Source: Varroa destructor
Lineage: Eukaryota; Arthropoda; Arachnida; Mesostigmata; Varroidae
Assembly: GCF_002443255.2 (NCBI RefSeq)
Contig: NW_019211456.1
Location: forward strand, 13,476,229-13,540,228
Direction: 5' to 3'
Length of the DNA stretch: 64,000 bases
Part shown: in pieces, positions 58,701 through 64,000 of the stretch
Layout: every line of letters starts with the position of its first letter
Position numbering within the stretch: position 1 is the first letter of the stretch
The notes under the pieces: generated by a model
What the model saw: the letters and a program-made list of their open reading frames with translations, nothing else
What the model was told of the DNA's origin: nothing
The model's database searches: none
Translations under genes and position numbers: made by a program

Positions 58701-61700
58701 GACCTAGGAAAAAAAAACAAGGAAAAGGTGAGGAACAAGGAACAGAGCCCTTCTAACTGAGTCTAGGCCTGTGACGGTCTGTCCGTTTATTTGTATACGA
58801 GACCGTGTGGGCTTGCACGATGCTGGCCTTCTTTGTGCCTGCTTAACACGTACCCATACGACGAGAGCGGGGTTGGTTCATCGAAACGGCGAGAGAAAAG
58901 GAAACTGTATGGAATACCAGGAGACGATAGTAATGATGAGAGACGGGATACGACGACGACGACAATGCCAGGCCCTATTCACTCTGTACTACCGCTGCCA
59001 CTGTTGCCGAAGACATCAACGTACAGTGGCATCCATGGCCAGCCAGTCGTGCCTAGTACGTAGTATACGGGGAGCGAGCGCAGGTGCAAACTCGAGAGTG
59101 CAGGGGTTCCAACGCACTTTTTTGTGTTCATGTTTGTCTGCGTGTGGCCGGGTGACGGGGTTACCTGCAGGTGGCGACTAGCAGATAACAGCCAACATAA
59201 AACATTCCCCGACGTCACAGCCACAATCAGCTGCACGGGAATAAGTGCTGTAGACTGAGAAGAAAGGCAGAAACGATGTAGATAAACAATGGGCAACGAA
59301 CGTATTCAACAGCCTCTCGTTTGCTCTTTATGAGCTGTTGTCCTACTCCCGGCTGAATCGCCCGTTCGCTGCTGACCCTCCGCCGCGTCCCCACATACCT
59401 GTCGGCATAAACCATCTTGCTCTATTACAGTAAATCTATAGAACGTATACTTCTACAAATAGACTTGCCTGTAGTGCAGCATAAAATCCTTAATTAGTTA
59501 GTCACGCTTAGCTAATTTATAAAGGCAACAGGTTATGTTCGACGTCATACACGGTGCTATAATTTTAGCTTTACTTTGACAAAGAGCACATTGTGAGCGC
59601 CAACTATCCTGAGTATTGACGTAGTATTTACTAAGAGGTAGGCCTAGTAACTCACTGCGAAACGATCCCTTGCGGACGTAGCAAATTCAAGTCGGCAACG
59701 GCGACTTCAATGACGTTTATACTGTTTCAGCTCTGTATCCAAGAGTGTCGCATGGAAATCGAATTGAGGCTATGCGGGTGCGTTCGAACCGTCAATGAAT
59801 TCGCGCATCGTTTTCAGGGAGGAGTGCATTTTTGCGACATGGCTCGAGACGGTAATTAGCCGGTGATGCTCTGACTTCAAACTTCAAAGTAGACATAAAC
59901 TCGTTTCATATTAGTGCGAGATGTGGCAACGCAACTTATTTTTATGTGTTCCCATTTGACGGCCGGTCTATTGGCCGTCCGATATATCAAAATAGCTTTT
60001 ACATAATAGAATTATTCCTTTCTACTTTCTATATATAATTATACTTTCTAGTACTTGAGACTGGAAAAGCACAGACTTAAGCTCTGCATTGGTATCTTTT
60101 ACTTAAAGAGATGTGTTCGCGGACAACTGCAAGTGTTCCGGGAGTCTATGCCAAATGTGACAAAAAATGCGAGGCGCCGTGCGAGTAAGTATTTCACAAA
60201 TGTGTCGATGGGCGAGATCTACGCTCGAAGCATGTTTTTCCATATATTTTTCGAAGCAGTCTATTTCTGCCTATGGGCACCATACGATCAGGCCATTTCA
60301 ACTAGCTACTTTGCTTATTTGACTTATTCGACGCCTTTCAGGGAGATCATCTACGACGTACGTTTAACATCGTTTGCAGAAGACAAGTCCGAAAATAGCC
60401 GTAAATCCTTCCGTTACACCGTGAAATTCGCTTCATATTCACAAAAGGTATTTAGCAAATTGAGGTATAGATGTCTCTTTTAGTCTGTTCTATAGGCACA
60501 ACAACCGTTAGATAGGGCGCATGTCGTTAAATTGTCCAACGCTATTTAGCGCACTGGAACATTTGAGTAACTTTTAAGTTATATAACCTGTACCAATGAT
60601 CCTTTGGTGTATATTGAATACTTTTTTTTATCGTTGATGCATTAGAGTAAACGCAACATCTGCTTGTAATTCGCATTGCCATACCTAATCCCGTTATCGA
60701 TTGCTCAGAGCGTCACGGCACCTACTCTCTCCTTTAGAATGGAAAAGATGGAAGCAGCCGAAATTACACAGACCTAAATCAAGAAGATATGGGGCCTGCA
60801 GTAGTCGCTCGATTGTGTTTTCTTTAACTCGGACCGTGACTAAGGCGCGGAGCTGACGTTGTCTAGTGTTGCCTTCGAATAGCCGCACTTTGCCATGCGA
60901 CCGTTGTATTAACGGACACTTAACATGGACGTTATGAATATCAGCATCAGCTTACGCCCGAATCTACTCTGCACTGCCACCGCCATCCTCTTACTTGATC
61001 TCTGTTTGACTGGGGGGTCAGATTCACTCATGCTTCATCCACGACGGGCGGTGTGCCCCAAACGGGCTTTCTGCTGGTAATAATTACCCGAGTTATTTTT
61101 AAAGTAAGGTAAACACGGGTTTATACCTTGGGCTCTTGGGCTCAGTTTGTGAACAATCTACTTTTCTGTTTCCAACGTTTTCATTACAATTTGGTAATAC
61201 GTGCTTTGAGGGACCCTCATTGGGCCGACAGGAATCGCATTGTCCGTGCTCGGTTTCAATTAAAAAGTTTTGCGATAACAGCAGCTTTGAAACTTAAAAG
61301 GTGTACTCGTTTTCTTTGCAATCTAAGACCTTCGAACTTCAATTCCTATGTGATAGCACCAATAGCCAACGTTTGGTTTGCTGAAGGCCTTTTTACTTAA
61401 TGCTTTAATCAATGTTCGACGCGTCACTTTTAACAACTGAGCGTTGATTTTCGGTATTAAATGATATCTTTGCCTCCGAACTCATTATTCTCTAATGACA
61501 ATCAACCAGCTCATAGTTATAGATACCCGCAGACATAACGTAGATGTTCGTCTTCTAGTAGTGGGGATTTAAAAACGATCTTATTTCTTTTTCTTAACCC
61601 CCTCAATAGCGCTGGACGAGTTGGTAAATTACCAGCGAGTATCCTGATATACAATAGTTTTGGTAATAGATAGTTCATATTCTAGATACATGTAACAGTA

Positions 61701-62133
61701 TTTCTCCGTCTGTTTGTGCTCAATCAGAAAGGGACGCCGGTGAAAGCTTGAAGAAATATTCCATTTTTTTTTTTTTGCCTGTTCTTTCGATTCGCTTGCA
61801 TCACCGTGTGTCACTGTGTGCTATCTAATGTAAAGTGATTCATAGGAGCATTTCATCAAAGTACAATAGTACTTCGTTTCATTTCTTGTACTTCCGTCCG
61901 GTACGTTTCCTTATCAGATACTTGAGTACCAACCGACCTTGTCAATCGTCGAGATGTTCGGGTGCATGGGCGGGTACATCGGAATATGGCTTGGATTCTC
62001 CCTGCTTTCAGTGCTTCTTGGACTAAATGAGCTTCTATGGAAGTTGCACAAACAACGGCACCTTACGACGAAAATGTATGTGTCTAGCTGTGTCAAACCG
62101 GAAATACTCGACATAATCTACAGTATTATGTAG
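52705..62133 (+). CDS. DEG/ENaC channel subunit (pickpocket/ASIC-like), 11 exons
   Basis: Exons: 52705-52774, 53367-53491, 53862-53959, 54577-54732, 55782-55902, 56314-56437, 56695-56865, 57108-57235, 60111-60184, 60342-60447, 61918-62133. All phases agree, giving 462 codons plus stop. Diagnostic features in order: TM1 in exon 2; a Phe-Pro-Ala-Val-Thr-Ile-Cys just after TM1; Cys-rich finger/palm segments; Met-Cys-Tyr-Thr-Ile-Asp in exon 6; Pro-Tyr-x-Ser-x-Cys-x-Asp-Tyr in exon 8; Cys-Glu-Ala-Pro-Cys in exon 9; and Gly-Gly-Tyr-Ile-Gly-Ile-Trp-Leu-Gly-Phe-Ser-Leu-Leu-Ser in TM2, where Gly-Phe-Ser is the selectivity filter. The family forms trimeric, amiloride-sensitive Na+ channels in the plasma membrane, gated by acid, peptides or touch. 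The protein is short for the family, and the N-terminal His-Gly gating motif is not evident. Exon 5 may end at 55893 instead of 55902. The first exon and start are the least certain. The subtype and ligand cannot be told. Confidence 0.85.
54265..54304 (-). mobile_element. Poly(T) tract flanked by 9-bp direct repeats
   Basis: Twenty-one T residues (54275-54295) are flanked by GTTCAAAAC at 54265-54273 and 54296-54304. A homopolymer between a target-site duplication is the signature of a tail-only, LINE-mediated insertion, here with its poly(A) on the minus strand. It sits in intron 3 of the channel gene. A chance 9-bp repeat is possible but unlikely. Confidence 0.5.
57240..60100. other. Large intron of the DEG/ENaC gene with GC-rich island
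   Basis: At 2.9 kb this is the longest intron of the channel gene. The part at about 58.2-59.4 kb is GC-rich with overlapping frames on both strands and no domain. It may be an internal promoter or enhancer, or an unrelated island. Confidence 0.4.
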
Positions 62134-62583
62134 CAGAGAACGCACATAGTAAAAAATAACTCCATTTATAGTTGTTAGGTTCTATCAGTAAGAGCATTTT
62201 CGATTACCGATTCGCCTGAAAACGCCTTCCCATGCTAGACATTGTTGCGAACTTTTCAGTGTCCAACTTACATCGGCAATAGCAACAGTTGCGTCTACAA
62301 CAGAAACAGAAGATCGGAAGACCACTTCGCGGCCTGCCATAGATAAACAAACACAACACGTCAAGCTTTTTCAGCTGAAGAGCGCAAGTGGCCCCCAGCT
62401 CGTTTATCGCTGAAAAACATTTTAAAAAAATGAAGCAATTTATTCAGTAGAGTGTAAAATGTGTAGTCTAGGCGAAAAAAAAACCAGCGTAAATCAATGT
62501 ACTGATAGAGTGAGGCATTGTTCAGATCTGTAAGTGTTATCAACTTGGCAAAGGTCTGTTAAACTATATATATAGTATAATAG

Positions 62584-62637
<54 letters not shown>

Positions 62638-63090
62638 CTGTTAGACTATTGCAAGCGAATCTAGCTCACTTTGAAGGCAACTTTTAAACTAGCTAGGTAA
62701 TAGGAAATGATGCTTTTCTAATATATGTTAGAAGTACTTTCCCTTATTGTTTACTTACTTGTTCCAACGCATTGGCAGCTTCTAGCTATCATATACCGAC
62801 CGCCGCGCTTCAATATGTAATTTTTCTATAAATACGCGAAGTAACTAGACGGTACAATATGCTTGCTAACCAATTCTTCTTCTTAGAGTATAGAAAGCCC
62901 TGTAATTACACGGACTCAGGTCAGGACAAGGAACGGGTTGAAGCCAATGTTGAATATTCCTTTGCCTAATTCAGGAGGATGCTATTCTAACGTGGTAGAG
63001 ACTGAACCATGCCTTATCTATGGCGAATGTGTGGTCGATTAAATTTCCGTAAATTGCTCGTAAAATACGCGTTTCCAACTGGCTTACTCG
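62134..63090. other. Non-coding 3' flank with long (TA)n
   Basis: No gene recognised. It contains the TA microsatellite at about 62582-62632. I found no canonical AATAAA close behind the channel gene stop at 62133. Confidence 0.4.
62582..62632. repeat. (TA)n microsatellite
   Basis: Uninterrupted TA run of about 50 bp, just preceded by shorter TATATA motifs. Confidence 0.95.
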
Positions 63091-63098
63091 AAATCAAT

Positions 63099-63535
63099 TT
63101 AGGGAGACCCATTTTTACCCAGTTTCACAATCTGTTCTAGGACATCTTGCGAAGTTTTACTCGATAGAGTTCTTAGACTATAAGCTCTGCTTTCGTGAAA
63201 AGCCTCTTCGGCCATAGCAGTGCGTTTTCGTCTTTCGGTTTCCGCCTCTTCATTGGTCTTCAACGCTTTTATCACGTCTTTTGAGACGTCTGCACAATTT
63301 CCGTACTGTACTTTCGCTTAAGGCCTCCTTGCGTAATGTTGCTAAGTTTCTGCTGCGTTATGGCCTTCCTGATTTACGAAACTAGAAGATATTTTTCTTT
63401 TTGAACCCATTTGTCCTGCAGCAAAGCCAATCGTATGGAGTACTGAACAGTCGGATTTCGTCTGCTATCAGCACTGAGCTTAAGTGTTAGGTCATTTCAA
63501 AGTCTACCGTACCCGCTTCTAACATCTCTACCATA
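63099..63535 (-). pseudogene. Frameshifted coding relic, unknown family
   Basis: Four consecutive protein-like stretches follow one another on the minus strand but change frame. A short acidic stretch (about 63488-63535) is followed by one ending at a stop near 63380, then a frame ending at a TAG (63342-63344), then a Leu/Arg/Lys-rich frame ending at a T-G-A (63250-63252), then a 68-codon frame from 63305 to a TAA at 63099-63101. The last is rich in Glu, Lys and Ala and looks like a coiled coil. Each new stretch starts just where the previous one breaks, as expected after small indels in an old gene. I do not recognise the parent protein. Confidence 0.35.
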
Positions 63536-63539
63536 ACTC

Positions 63540-64000
63540 GAATCACGAAAATTAACCAAGACTAACTGATGTAATAGATGGGAAGAGGAATAAGCTATCG
63601 ATCTCCAGATATAAATTGCGCGTATATCTAGAACTGATATGTTTCTCATAACAAGCACACGTAAAACCAGCGATGTAAAATAGACTCAAGATACATTTAA
63701 CCTGCTTTCCTAGGTATGAAATTTAGCTTTCTGTACTGATAATGTTCGCTGTACGTGATACAATGAGGCACGACATGTCGACACTCGAAGGGTTCAGTCG
63801 AGAAGTAATCTTAAAAAAAAAATGAAAATAAATTTGTGGGGAACGCAAATAGTTTATTGGCCCTTCATATCATGGCGGTGTCCGAATTAGAATTAATTAA
63901 TAAGACCAAAAAAGATGAGGTTGAGACGATCTACGAACCCTTTTAATAAGACGACATGCAAATTGCCTTCAAAGGCGGATCAGTAACGATGTGGCGGTTT
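63540..64000. other. Nothing recognised
   Basis: AT-rich sequence without an open frame, repeat or motif that I could support. Confidence 0.4.

Noticed and set aside
58771..59296. Frames of 90-136 codons on both strands
   Set aside because: GC-rich intronic island. No motif, and the opposing frames are of similar length.
61128..61400. Plus frame of 90 codons within the last channel intron
   Set aside because: It does not fit the splice phases of the channel gene and has no recognisable domain.

Overview
This is eukaryotic nuclear DNA, almost certainly from an arthropod and probably a chelicerate such as a parasitiform mite. It shows spliced genes with GT-AG introns from about 70 bp to 2.9 kb, moderate GC, many TA, CA and TG microsatellites and GC-rich islands. 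It also carries a DEG/ENaC channel and a cysteine-rich secreted protein of a kind common in arachnids. No prokaryotic, organellar, rRNA or intact tRNA gene was recognised. The organism call is inference.

Layout. 0-12.2 kb is mostly non-coding: a large nested inverted repeat at 381-871, microsatellites and a GC-rich, triplet-repeat-rich block at about 9.8-11.8 kb. 12.33-17.31 kb (+) holds a seven-exon gene for an unrecognised, mostly alpha-helical protein of 512 residues, with a polyadenylation signal at 17715. 17.7-29.9 kb is mainly non-coding with a few isolated exon-like segments. 30.06-30.75 kb (+) is an intronless gene for a secreted protein of 229 residues with 14 cysteines after its signal peptide, 125 bp downstream of a TATA box. 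34.2-35.3 kb is a GC-rich, pyrimidine-biased island.

38.2-42.3 kb (-) contains several exons for multi-pass membrane proteins. They read best as divergent, partly decayed Cys-loop (pentameric ligand-gated channel) receptor copies in tandem. 46.7-47.2 kb and 49.1-49.3 kb (+) hold two degenerate RING / TRAF-type zinc-finger relics with frameshifts and lost metal ligands. 52.7-62.1 kb (+) holds an apparently complete 11-exon DEG/ENaC (pickpocket/ASIC-like) channel gene of 462 residues, in which every inferred splice phase agrees. 63.1-63.5 kb (-) holds a frameshifted coding relic.

The genes do not form an operon or an obvious pathway. The two membrane-channel families and the secreted protein would fit sensory or neuronal and haemolymph functions, but they look like unrelated neighbours. 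Much of the interest lies in decayed coding sequence (receptor-like exons, RING/TRAF relics, the 63 kb relic) that a start-codon-based ORF search misses, because the pieces lack a start codon or change frame.
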